A DNA stretch of 64,000 nt from an uncultured Clostridia bacterium. GTDB lineage: Bacteria > Bacillota > Clostridia > Christensenellales > Borkfalkiaceae. Positions within the stretch are counted from its first letter, which is position 1; the number at the start of each line of letters is the position of its first letter. The position numbers and the translations under genes were made by a program. Positions 43,797-51,382 of this stretch are shown here, piece after piece. The stretch is from NCBI GenBank assembly GCA_934248055.1, contig CAKQKI010000001.1, positions 310,001-374,000 on the forward strand. The letters are read 5' to 3'. Under the pieces are notes generated by a model. The model made no database searches and had not been told where the DNA came from. It was given only the letters and a program-made list of their open reading frames with translations.

Positions 43797-44951
43797 TTAC
43801 GAAAGTTTTTCGGGCGCTTTATATAAATTTTCGGTTTTTGACAAATCAACGTCTGAAAAATACAAGCCGCTTTCGGTAAAAGTCAATACTACGTTTCCGA
43901 ACAAATCCGTTCGATAAAGAAAAACGCCGTTATCGTAAAGCCGTGACAACACTTCTCTGTGCGGATGCCCGTATGCGTTATCTGCGCCGCAGGATATAAC
44001 GGCGTAAGAAAAACCGTATTTTTTAAGAAAACCGCCCGACGTAGACGTATTCGAGCCGTGATGAGCGACTTTAAGCACGGTTATTTTTTCGTTGTAAATT
44101 TCATAAAATTCCTTTTCGGCACCGTCGGAAGCGGCGTCGCCCGTTAAAAGAAGAGAATTGCCGCAATAACGAATAACCGCCATCGGCGAATAATCGTTCG
44201 TGTTTTTATAAGCGATTTCGTCAACGCGTGAAGACGGCGTTACGAAATCGAATTCGTACCCGTAAGTTTTCCCGTTAAAAATCACGTTCGCGCCGAAATC
44301 GCTGTCGCAATTAAAAAATTCGCATTCCGCGGAAAGTTCTTTGCCGTTTACGGTAACCTTTTCCAAAAACGCCGCGCGAAGAAAATCGTAATACTTTTCC
44401 GACGCGCTTTTATAAGAGCCTCGATTGAAAACGTCGCCTAAAAACCCGCATGCGAAATAAGAAGATTTCACGTAAGGGCGATAAATTTTTTCAACTTCGA
44501 ACGCTTTGAAAACGGCGGGCATATTGCCGATATGGTCGGCGTCGGGATGAGTTGCTATAACCCTGTTGATTTTCTTTATTTTTAAATCGTCGCTAAGGTA
44601 TTTTATAAGATTATTGCCGTTTGCGTATCTTGCGCCCGAATCCACGAGCGCGTTGCTCCCGTCGGGAAATTCAATAAAAACGGCGTCGCCCTGACCCACG
44701 TCTACAAAATGCGCTCTGAGCGGTCTGAGTTCGGAAACGTAACAATCGCCGCCGTCGCGCAGGGTAACGAAATAATCGGGGTCTTTCCCGTTAAACAAAG
44801 ACGTTAAAAAATTGCGTGCGGGATAGCAAAAATAAGTAAGCAGAATAAAAACAGACAGTAAAAAAGCCGCCGCTAAAGTTACTGTTCCCTTAGGCGAAGC
44901 AAGCGTTTTAAAATATTCTTTTAAATTCTTTCTTATTTTCTTTCGTTTCAT
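43797..44951 (-). CDS. ComEC-like metallo-beta-lactamase-fold hydrolase
   Basis: This 384-residue protein has one N-terminal membrane helix (about 18-45) and a metallo-beta-lactamase domain outside it: HFVDVGQGDAVFIEF, then ATHPDADHIGNM (HxDxDH), LLTGDAASDGAEKEF and VLKVAHHGSNTST. This domain corresponds to the C-terminal part of ComEC but without its competence channel, as in many stand-alone proteins. A nuclease or phosphodiesterase role at the cell surface is plausible. The intergenic stretch 44,952-45,083 carries promoters in both directions. Confidence 0.85.
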   Translation of the reverse strand: MKRKKIRKNLKEYFKTLASPKGTVTLAAAFLLSVFILLTYFCYPARNFLTSLFNGKDPDYFVTLRDGGDCYVSELRPLRAHFVDVGQGDAVFIEFPDGSNALVDSGARYANGNNLIKYLSDDLKIKKINRVIATHPDADHIGNMPAVFKAFEVEKIYRPYVKSSYFACGFLGDVFNRGSYKSASEKYYDFLRAAFLEKVTVNGKELSAECEFFNCDSDFGANVIFNGKTYGYEFDFVTPSSRVDEIAYKNTNDYSPMAVIRYCGNSLLLTGDAASDGAEKEFYEIYNEKITVLKVAHHGSNTSTSGGFLKKYGFSYAVISCGADNAYGHPHREVLSRLYDNGVFLYRTDLFGNVVLTFTESGLYFSDVDLSKTENLYKAPEKLS

Positions 44952-45048
44952 TATTATTATCGCTCGGATTATTTTTTTTAAATTTTTACTCCGAAAAGCC
45001 GTTTATAAGATTATACTATATTTTCACCCGATATTACAATCGATTTTC

Positions 45049-45077
45049 TTGCGTTTTTAACGCAAATATATTATAAT
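45049..45077 (+). promoter_or_regulatory. Promoter with palindrome in the spacer, leaderless start
   Basis: A -35-like TTGCGT, 17 bases and a perfect TATAAT lie before the ATG at 45084, which falls seven bases after the -10 box. TTGCGTTTTTAACGCAA (45049-45065) is a 7-bp dyad covering the -35 and spacer and could be an operator. Confidence 0.55.
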
Positions 45078-45083
45078 TTTGCT

Positions 45084-46247
45084 ATGAAGATAGCATTTAC
45101 GAGCGGAACGAGTATAGGCGTTTACGAAAACGGACGGTTAACGCAGCACGAAAGCGACGTTTTTAACCGTTATATTTCCGTGTCGATACGCGAAAGCGAA
45201 AAAGACAAATGGAAATATTCCGGTTTCGGCGCGCAATTCCGCGGCGACGCGATTGAAAAACTCAGATACGATCAGAATAACGAAAAAATTCTCGGCGAAA
45301 CGACTTCGGTTAGTTTCATAAACGAAAACACGGTTAATTATTCGGTTTTCGTAAACAATTTATCCGCCGTTTGCACGAAAGATTTAAGCGCGGAAAAGGA
45401 TTCCGAAGGTCATATCATTCACGCAACCGACAGAATTTTTAAAGGCTCGAGCGAGCAGGACGGAAAACTTGCCCTGTCCGTTTCGGACGACAGCATAACC
45501 GCGCACATCGCGATTTTCGATAAAAATACCGACGATTATTCTTTGGTTACTGACGGCGATTCGCTCGATTTCGACCCCGCATACTCCGAACGCAAAAACG
45601 GAAAAATACTTTTTGCTTCGAAAGGCGCAGGACGGGACGGCGACGGTAATTTTATAGAATACTCCCCGTCGTACATATTATCTTACGATGAGTTTACGGG
45701 TAATATCGAAGAAGAACTTTCAGATCCCGCGTATTCGTTCATAAAACCGAAAGAAGACGAAAACGGAAATTTATACGCCATTAAAAAACCTGTAAAAGAC
45801 AAGCGGAAAAGTAACCTTTTACTCGATATTATTCTGATTCCGTGGCGGCTTCTGACGGCGATATATTATTTTCTTGAAAGTTTTACGCGGGCGTTCACGG
45901 GCAAAAATTTTACGGATAAGTCCCCTAACCCCGCAAAAAGCAATAAAAAATCAAGCCGCGAAATTTTTATAGACGGCAACCTTATTTACGCCGACGAAGA
46001 ATTAAAAAAGAATATAAAGCATAAAGACGATTTTGCGGGAATAATCCCCCGTTCATACGAACTTATAAAGCGTTCGCCCGACGGCAAAGTAACTACCGTT
46101 AAAAAAGGAGTTATCGCGTACGCGCCTTTGAAAGACGGCTCGGTTATCGCAGGAAACGGAAAATACCTGCTTAAAATTTCCGCGGACGGCGTTACCGAAA
46201 AAATTTGCGAAGCGCCTTTGACGACCGAAATATCAGTTATAGAATAA
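45084..46247 (+). CDS. Hypothetical beta-propeller-like protein
   Basis: This 387-residue protein was not recognised. It contains repeated short blocks of the type DGDSLDFDPAYSERKNGKILF and DENGNLYAIKK, and later DGSVIAGNGKYLLKISADG, which suggests a beta-propeller. The only hydrophobic segment is near residues 248-270 (LLLDIILIPWRLLTAIYYFLE). No signal peptide is seen. The ATG coincides with the predicted transcription start, so it may be translated from a leaderless mRNA. It is the last gene before the integrated element. Confidence 0.6.
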   Translation: MKIAFTSGTSIGVYENGRLTQHESDVFNRYISVSIRESEKDKWKYSGFGAQFRGDAIEKLRYDQNNEKILGETTSVSFINENTVNYSVFVNNLSAVCTKDLSAEKDSEGHIIHATDRIFKGSSEQDGKLALSVSDDSITAHIAIFDKNTDDYSLVTDGDSLDFDPAYSERKNGKILFASKGAGRDGDGNFIEYSPSYILSYDEFTGNIEEELSDPAYSFIKPKEDENGNLYAIKKPVKDKRKSNLLLDIILIPWRLLTAIYYFLESFTRAFTGKNFTDKSPNPAKSNKKSSREIFIDGNLIYADEELKKNIKHKDDFAGIIPRSYELIKRSPDGKVTTVKKGVIAYAPLKDGSVIAGNGKYLLKISADGVTEKICEAPLTTEISVIE

Positions 46248-46252
46248 ATTTA

Positions 46253-46281
46253 AAAATCTGCGATTATATCGCAGATTTTTA
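46253..46281 (+). terminator. Terminator of the 45,084-46,247 gene
   Basis: Perfect 12-bp arms (AAAAATCTGCGA / TCGCAGATTTTT) with a five-base loop begin six bases after the stop codon, with a T run on either strand. Confidence 0.8.
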
Positions 46282-46340
46282 AATTATTTACACACGTTTT
46301 CAAATGCTTTCAGCAAAAGACGCGCTGTTAAAAACAACGC

Positions 46341-48020
46341 TTATTCCGCCGTTTTTCTTTTAAAACAAACAAGCGTTTCGACGTTTGTATTGTTATTCAA
46401 AAAGATTTCCCGCACTTCTTTCCCGTCTTTATACACAGGAAAGTTGAATTTCATTGATTTTAAGGGCATTTCGCTCTCACCTTCGGGATAAATTTGAATT
46501 TCTTTGACCAAAGTCGCAATCAACTCTTTCTTTTCCTCATCACTGATTATATCATATAATTCGTTAAAATGCTCTAATATTTTATAAATATTTTCCATCG
46601 TGATGAATTCCGCTTCCACAGACTTTCTTCTCGTTCTCGCATCCTCGATGTTCGCTTCTATTTCGGCAATCGTGTCGTACAGTCCGTCAAGCCGCAAAGT
46701 CATATCGTGAATCTTTCTTTCGCGGTGCGCCACATCAATGGGAAGCGAATCGATCTCGCGCTCCAACCGCGCTTTGTTTATTTCCACCTCTTTCAGTTTG
46801 GTTTCGTAGTTGTGTATTTCCGTATCGATTTTCGACGTGTCTACCTGCAAACCGATTTTCTTTTTTATCTCGGCGGCAAAGTGTTCGTCTTGCACCAACT
46901 CTTTGATAAACTCTATTACAAGCGGCTCAATGTCCGTCTTTTTGAGATTTGCACTATAATCGCAAGAACGTCCTCGTTCCTGCTTATTTCGGCTACAAGC
47001 ATAATACATGACCTCTTTATATGTACCGTCTTTCTTTGTCCAGCAAACTCTGTTGGCGTACATTCCGCTACCGCACTTCGGACATTTTATAATTCCCGTA
47101 AGCAAATGAGCGCGATCCTTCCCATATTTGGATACGGATTTCACTCCCGTTGTCTCTCGTTTATCGTGCGCTTTTGCCCAAAGCTCTTCATCAACAATCC
47201 CCTCATGCAAGCCGTCCACCAGACAAAAATCTTGCTTGTTCACAACTTTGTAATCGGCTTTTGTGCCTTTCACTTTTTCCCTCGTTCTTCTGCCGTAAGC
47301 AATCTTACCGCAGTAAACGGGATTATCCAAAAGTATCTTAATGAAATGTGCACTGAACTCCTCTATATCGGTTTTCTTGCGCGGCATCTTTTTAATACCC
47401 TGTAAGTTAAGATATTTTGCTATTCCCGTATAGCCCATATTCGTATGGACGAATTTATCGAAAATTGTCCGCACGATCTCCGCTTCATCTTCCTCTATGA
47501 CCAAAGTGTCGTCTTTCAAGCTGTACCCATACGGCGCGGGGCCGCCGTTCCATTTGCCTTGCCGAGCTTTTTCTCTGCGTCCATTCATAGTCTGTTCGAG
47601 AATGTTCTCGCGCTCTATCTCGGCAACCGCAGACAAAACGGAAATTAAAAGCTTTCCGCTTGTCTGCGAAGAATCAATCCCTTCTTCAATGCAAAGCAGA
47701 TTCACACCATAGGATTGAATGAATTCCAATGAATTGAGAATATCGGCGGCATTTCTGCCAAAACGTGAAAGTTTATACACCAAAACGTAATCTACGTCAA
47801 GCCCTTCTTGAATATCGGAGAGCATCCGCTTAAACGCCGGACGCCCTTCTATCGATTTCCCCGACTTACCCGCATCCTCGTAGATTCCGACTATTTGCAT
47901 TTCTTCACGTTCGGCAAATCTTTTCAAACTGTTCTTTTGTCCGTCAAGACTATACCCCTCTACTTGCATTTCGGTACTTACTCGCGGATATAAAATGCAC
48001 TTTTTACCTTCTCGATTCAT
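46341..48020 (-). CDS. Large serine recombinase
   Basis: This 559-residue integrase has a resolvase domain (CILYPRVSTEMQVEGYSLDGQ, with the catalytic serine about residue 15, and VYKLSRFGRNAAD), a Recombinase domain (PAPYGYSLKDD...GYTGIAKYLNLQGI) and a zinc ribbon (IIKCPKCGSGMYANRV...YYACSR...RSCDY). A long coiled coil follows (about 395-475). These enzymes integrate and excise elements with small attachment sites. The ATG at 48020 is chosen because GGAG is 9 bases upstream and a longer frame lacks a signal. A 51-residue small gene overlaps its start by 17 bases. Confidence 0.93.
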   Translation of the reverse strand: MNREGKKCILYPRVSTEMQVEGYSLDGQKNSLKRFAEREEMQIVGIYEDAGKSGKSIEGRPAFKRMLSDIQEGLDVDYVLVYKLSRFGRNAADILNSLEFIQSYGVNLLCIEEGIDSSQTSGKLLISVLSAVAEIERENILEQTMNGRREKARQGKWNGGPAPYGYSLKDDTLVIEEDEAEIVRTIFDKFVHTNMGYTGIAKYLNLQGIKKMPRKKTDIEEFSAHFIKILLDNPVYCGKIAYGRRTREKVKGTKADYKVVNKQDFCLVDGLHEGIVDEELWAKAHDKRETTGVKSVSKYGKDRAHLLTGIIKCPKCGSGMYANRVCWTKKDGTYKEVMYYACSRNKQERGRSCDYSANLKKTDIEPLVIEFIKELVQDEHFAAEIKKKIGLQVDTSKIDTEIHNYETKLKEVEINKARLEREIDSLPIDVAHRERKIHDMTLRLDGLYDTIAEIEANIEDARTRRKSVEAEFITMENIYKILEHFNELYDIISDEEKKELIATLVKEIQIYPEGESEMPLKSMKFNFPVYKDGKEVREIFLNNNTNVETLVCFKRKTAE

Positions 48021-48159
48021 TTTTCTTCTCCGTATCGGTTGAAGCGGCACTTAATACTTTGTCGCCGTATTTTTTTATAAGTTGCGCCATCGTATCAATG
48101 AACGCATTAAAGTTAGCTTTTTCTTTATTCTGACAATCAATAGTTAGCTTTTTATTCAA
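48004..48159 (-). CDS. Small protein overlapping the recombinase start
   Basis: This 51-residue frame starts at TTG 48159, with AAGGA four to five bases upstream, and ends 17 bases inside the recombinase gene. It reads LNKKLTIDCQNKEKANFN, then AFIDTMAQLIKKYGDKVL and a polar tail. Small proteins of this kind often precede serine recombinases in mobilizable elements and may couple its translation. The function is unknown. Confidence 0.55.
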   Translation of the reverse strand: MNKKLTIDCQNKEKANFNAFIDTMAQLIKKYGDKVLSAASTDTEKKNESRR

Positions 48160-48187
48160 GTATCCTTATTCGGACGATAACTCGGAA

Positions 48188-48232
48188 TTACTCCGCGTCC
48201 TTATAGCTTTGAATACTATGTTCTCTTTCCAT
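48188..48232 (-). CDS. Tiny 14-residue open frame with strong ribosome binding site
   Basis: A perfect GGAGG is followed eight bases later by ATG and MEREHSIQSYKDAE, then a stop. It may be a leader peptide or the remnant of a longer gene broken by a stop; codons after the stop are not clearly homologous to anything recognised. Confidence 0.3.
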   Translation of the reverse strand: MEREHSIQSYKDAE

Positions 48233-48266
48233 CGCGTTTTCCTCCTTATGCGAATAGATTTAATAG

Positions 48267-48545
48267 TTATTCGGTTTTCTTTTTATCGATTTCCTCAAAA
48301 CCGAAAAAATCGTCATACCCGTCCTTGAGCTTTGCAAAGTCGGTGTCGTGTCGGGCTAATAATTCTTCATAGCCTGCCTGTATAAGCTCTACCTTTGTAT
48401 AGCCGTATCTTTTCAAAAATTCATTTATTTTCTCGGCTTTCTCTCTCGGTATGCTCGTTCCCCAAACCATACATTTGGCTTTTCGTTCTTCCTTATGACG
48501 TTCTTCATAACGCTTGTCTTTAATCGCTCTGTCTTTCTTTTCCAT
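48267..48545 (-). CDS. Small basic protein, probable mobilization accessory/autoregulator
   Basis: This 92-residue protein starts MEKKDRAIKDKRYEERHKEE, highly charged, and then has a helix-turn-helix-like region IPREKAEKINEFLKRYGYTKVELIQAGYEELL. The relaxase gene lies upstream, the recombinase downstream. GGAGG 7 bases before the ATG at 48545 fixes the start. A consensus promoter with a palindrome across the transcription start suggests that it, or a partner, represses itself. It could be the nicking accessory protein of the relaxosome; this is inference. Confidence 0.6.
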   Translation of the reverse strand: MEKKDRAIKDKRYEERHKEERKAKCMVWGTSIPREKAEKINEFLKRYGYTKVELIQAGYEELLARHDTDFAKLKDGYDDFFGFEEIDKKKTE

Positions 48546-48563
48546 AATAACCTCCGTAAATAT

Positions 48564-48587
48564 ATGCGTCGTATTTATACGCCGCAT
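48564..48587. promoter_or_regulatory. 24-base palindrome, candidate operator
   Basis: Ten-base arms (ATGCGGCGTA on the minus strand, TACGACGCAT on the other side) differ at one position and flank TAAA. The palindrome covers the predicted transcription start of the 92-residue gene. Confidence 0.65.
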
Positions 48588-48591
48588 AGTC

Positions 48592-48620
48592 ATTATAGCA
48601 AACCACCAGTCGCGAGTCAA
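48592..48620 (-). promoter_or_regulatory. Sigma-A promoter of the small mobilization gene and recombinase
   Basis: On the minus strand TTGACT, 17 bases and a perfect TATAAT lie between the relaxase stop and the 92-residue gene, with the operator palindrome immediately downstream. Confidence 0.75.
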
Positions 48621-48664
48621 GCGTTTTGCAAATGTTAATACGACTTTAGCTCGTTTTCTACCTT

Positions 48665-49849
48665 TTATTTACCCCAAGTCCACTTAGAATTGACTTTCGG
48701 ATGTTCCTCTACATTTCCTTGCGCCTCCCTTTCTTGTTCTATTTCCTTTTCTATCTCTTGCAAACGGTTAGTAAAGTCGCGCTCTAACAGTTCACTTTCC
48801 CCGCCAAGCGACGCAAGTAAACCGTCAAACAATTTGCTTACTTTTCTGTGCGAGATTGCAAGCCTGCGTTTAAGTCCTTTGTCGTTTACCTTGTGTCTTA
48901 TTTTGGTTTCGAATGTTTCGGACTTTATGTACTTTACCGTCCCCAATAGGATATTGCCCTGTCTGCGCCTATAATCGTTTTCTATTTCGTCTATAAGCGT
49001 TATGTTCTTCGTATCAATTTTATAGTGATTCGTATCCTCGCTGTTGCCGTTAATAATACCGTTTACTTTGTAACGTAGTGTTTGAAGCTCAATGTAAAAA
49101 CGGAGATCGGCTTTACGCGCGGTTTTATCGTACATCAATAGTTTGTTGACAACCCTATCTATTTGCTCTCGATACAGTATCATATCTTTGCTCCCGTAAT
49201 GAAAACTGCAACCTTTCGGAATTATCTTTGCCAATTCGAGTACCGCTTCCTTTACATCGTCTTTGGTTATAATGTCTTTTAGTGCGGAAATCTTTTTCAG
49301 CTCTCTCAATGCTTCGTCTCTTGAAATATACAGTCTCGGATGCGATTCCGAAATATCCATATTGAGCCGAACGTGCATTCTGTCCAATACGGACTTTTCT
49401 ATCTTGCCTTTATGCCTATACTCCGTTTGCCTCTTTCTGTACTTACACTTTGGCTCTCTCTCGGCAAACCAAAAGTGTATATGTAGATGGTGCGGCTTGT
49501 CCTTGTGCAAAGCACATATTAGGTCTACATTGTTCGGATCTAATCCCATATCCTTAAAGAATTCTCCGAACGTGCGCTTAATTAGCCGCATACACTTTTC
49601 GGGAGAATCTATCTTGTACGACATTTCCTTATTCAAAGATATAAAGCCGTGCCAAATATTCTTGAGTGCATGAGCGCGTTTCTTTATGTCTGCTAACTGC
49701 TCTTGCGTTATAACTCCGTCGCCGTTAAACACTCCTGTGGACTTCTCGAAATAGTTAATGAGCGAACGCGTTTCGGTTTTAGAATTTTCGCCATTCAACT
49801 TTCTGTCCGAAGTCATATACTTGTAGATATTGTTTCCGCTATCTGACAT
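48665..49849 (-). CDS. MobP-like relaxase
   Basis: This protein, 394 residues from the first ATG, carries the metal-binding histidine motif DKPHHLHIHFWFAE (HxHxH) near residue 116 and a coiled-coil C terminus, the layout of relaxases that nick oriT and pilot DNA transfer. The ATG at 49849 lacks a ribosome binding site. The same frame is open for 37 more codons and reaches AUA at 49960, eight bases after a perfect AGGAGG; a TAG stop lies just before. The true protein is therefore probably 431 residues, starting ISNQPIIFNITYTPW. The relaxase is followed by the small accessory gene. Confidence 0.8.
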   Translation of the reverse strand: MSDSGNNIYKYMTSDRKLNGENSKTETRSLINYFEKSTGVFNGDGVITQEQLADIKKRAHALKNIWHGFISLNKEMSYKIDSPEKCMRLIKRTFGEFFKDMGLDPNNVDLICALHKDKPHHLHIHFWFAEREPKCKYRKRQTEYRHKGKIEKSVLDRMHVRLNMDISESHPRLYISRDEALRELKKISALKDIITKDDVKEAVLELAKIIPKGCSFHYGSKDMILYREQIDRVVNKLLMYDKTARKADLRFYIELQTLRYKVNGIINGNSEDTNHYKIDTKNITLIDEIENDYRRRQGNILLGTVKYIKSETFETKIRHKVNDKGLKRRLAISHRKVSKLFDGLLASLGGESELLERDFTNRLQEIEKEIEQEREAQGNVEEHPKVNSKWTWGK

Positions 49850-50002
49850 CTCGTAATACGGACGTTCACGCTCAAACTTTGCTCTCTCTTCCGCCGTTGC
49901 GTTACTCTTAACTTTCCACGGCGTGTATGTAATATTGAAAATTATAGGTTGATTGCTTATTTTTGTTTCCTCCTACTTTGTTCTTTCTCTTGTGGACGAA
50001 TG

Positions 50003-50090
50003 TTCGAAGGCGGGTTTCCCGCTTCGGAACGCAAAATGCAAATAGCCACAAAATTTGCATTTTTCTTATCCTGCTACAAAACTACCACCA
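50003..50090. other. Candidate origin of transfer (IncP-type nic site)
   Basis: A perfect 11-bp inverted repeat (AAAATGCAAAT at 50033-50043, ATTTGCATTTT at 50053-50063) is followed four bases later by TATCCTGC (50067-50074). This matches the IncP/RP4 nic consensus YATCCTG/Y, with the expected nick after 50073. A second hairpin (GAAGGCGGG / CCCGCTTC, about 50,005-50,027) lies to its left. The site is some 40 bases upstream of the relaxase ribosome binding site, where oriT of mobilizable elements usually lies. Confidence 0.6.
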
Positions 50091-50177
50091 CTTTGGTACG
50101 TTTCCCCAAAATATTCGTCTTACATTTTCTCGTTATTAACTTGTATCCAATGCTATAAAACCTCATTTTATTGCAAC

Positions 50178-50205
50178 GAAAAACTCACGGCGTTATGACC
50201 GTGAG
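50178..50205 (-). terminator. Hairpin terminator upstream of the mobilization genes
   Basis: Arms CTCACGG (50184-50190) and CCGTGAG (50199-50205) are followed on the minus strand by a short T run. It closes transcripts coming from the defence genes or from the repeat promoter at 50,295. Confidence 0.55.
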
Positions 50206-50290
50206 CCTGTCGATGTTATTGAATTTTAATTATGGCAGATTCGCCATGCTTAAGAAGTCTAATTCCGCGCAAATACACGGAATTATCCAT
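50206..50290 (-). ncRNA. Putative short transcript between repeat promoter and terminator
   Basis: The promoter-like repeat at 50,295-50,347 and the hairpin at 50,178-50,205 bracket about 85 bases with no convincing gene. A 24-codon frame (ATG at 50290, stop at 50216) exists, but its ATG would fall at or before the predicted transcription start. It may be a small RNA, a leader, or the remnant of a lost gene. Confidence 0.25.
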
Positions 50291-50294
50291 CTCT

Positions 50295-50347
50295 ATATAT
50301 CAAGCGAATAGAACGCCCCAATTATTCCATTTTTGCAAAAATTTTTT
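50295..50347 (-). repeat. Promoter-like direct repeat, copy 1
   Basis: This 53-base segment is about 85 percent identical to 52,239-52,290. On the minus strand the shared core is AAATGGAATA, then GGCGTTCTATTCGCTTGAT, ending in the extended -10-like TTGATATAT. It lies 15 bases past the stop of the zinc-finger gene. Both copies look like the same promoter or operator used twice. Confidence 0.6.
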
Positions 50348-50362
50348 ACTACTTTAGTTAAA

Positions 50363-51349
50363 TCATTTAACTGTAGCTCTAATTCGTCTTTCCAATCTAA
50401 ATAGTAAATCCTTTTCATCTTCCCATATAATCATTGATTTTTGTGCTATATCAAAATGCGGCTTTGTCTGTGCATTATCAAATACTTCCTTTTTGCAACA
50501 AACTATAACCTCTTTATTTAGTGCTTGAGCATATCCGGCTTCATAATATGCTCCATAGTTGGGCTTAGTTATATCTACCACTACAAACTTACTAGCCTTA
50601 ATCTCATGAAAAATTTCTGGCATTATGTAATTATTATGTTCTTTATCTTTTATGATTCTCGGTTCAAACCCTGCTTGTCTAATAGCTTGCTGAAAAATAT
50701 CTCCTATATATTTTACATTATCATCAAAAGACATAGCAATAAAGCCTTGCTTTACCCCTTCTTGGCTCCGAGTAAGTTCTGCAATATGTTTCCATCCATT
50801 TACTGAAATTCTATATCGATTGTTATTAACATTAGATTTATCTGTTTTAGCAATTTCAATATAATGACTGTTATCCAAAGCGGAAAAAATACTCGCCACT
50901 TCGAGTAATTTATTTTTGCTTTCGCAATATAACAATCTATAATCCTTATCAGCCAGCTCCACAATGTTAAACATATCGGATAATAAAGGATATTTACGCG
51001 CCAAATTTAACATAATGTTATCAATTCTATCGATAACTTGATAGGGATATTGCCGCATTAAATGATATAAGTTCACAAAGCAATCATCTGGCGGCGTTTC
51101 GTCAGTTTCTTCATAAAAAAATTTCCAGTAGAAATTCCTGCCTGCCTTATTATTAAAAGGATATCTTTCTACATAATTGTATATCGCATTTTTCCAACGC
51201 TCCGCAGTTAAGTCGTCAATACCATCAAATAACCAATCATATAAACAATAACATCTGTTTTCTGAACAACAAAAAATTGTATAGTATCCATCACTTTGAA
51301 TAATCTTATGAGATTTACCACATATCGGGCATTTGTCTGTAGTATCCAT
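50363..51349 (-). CDS. Zinc-finger protein with nucleoside-deoxyribosyltransferase-like domain
   Basis: This 328-residue protein begins with a zinc-ribbon-like N terminus (C7, C10, then C27/C28 and C33/C35). A middle helical region follows, and a C-terminal domain (about 205-325) with GFIAMSFDD, KFVVVDITKPNYGAYYEAGYAQAL and HFDIAQ. The D...GxYYExGYA pattern, with the glutamate near residue 270, is that of nucleoside 2-deoxyribosyltransferases and TIR-related NAD-cleaving effectors. The role is unproven; its location suggests a defence effector. The fusion gene at 57,001 carries the same domain. Confidence 0.65.
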   Translation of the reverse strand: MDTTDKCPICGKSHKIIQSDGYYTIFCCSENRCYCLYDWLFDGIDDLTAERWKNAIYNYVERYPFNNKAGRNFYWKFFYEETDETPPDDCFVNLYHLMRQYPYQVIDRIDNIMLNLARKYPLLSDMFNIVELADKDYRLLYCESKNKLLEVASIFSALDNSHYIEIAKTDKSNVNNNRYRISVNGWKHIAELTRSQEGVKQGFIAMSFDDNVKYIGDIFQQAIRQAGFEPRIIKDKEHNNYIMPEIFHEIKASKFVVVDITKPNYGAYYEAGYAQALNKEVIVCCKKEVFDNAQTKPHFDIAQKSMIIWEDEKDLLFRLERRIRATVK

Positions 51350-51382
51350 TAAATTACTCCCTCATTATATTAGAATTTAATT

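Noticed and set aside
46282..46340. An attachment core for the serine recombinase
   Set aside because: The gap must contain the left junction, but without the right end no direct repeat can be compared, so no site was assigned.
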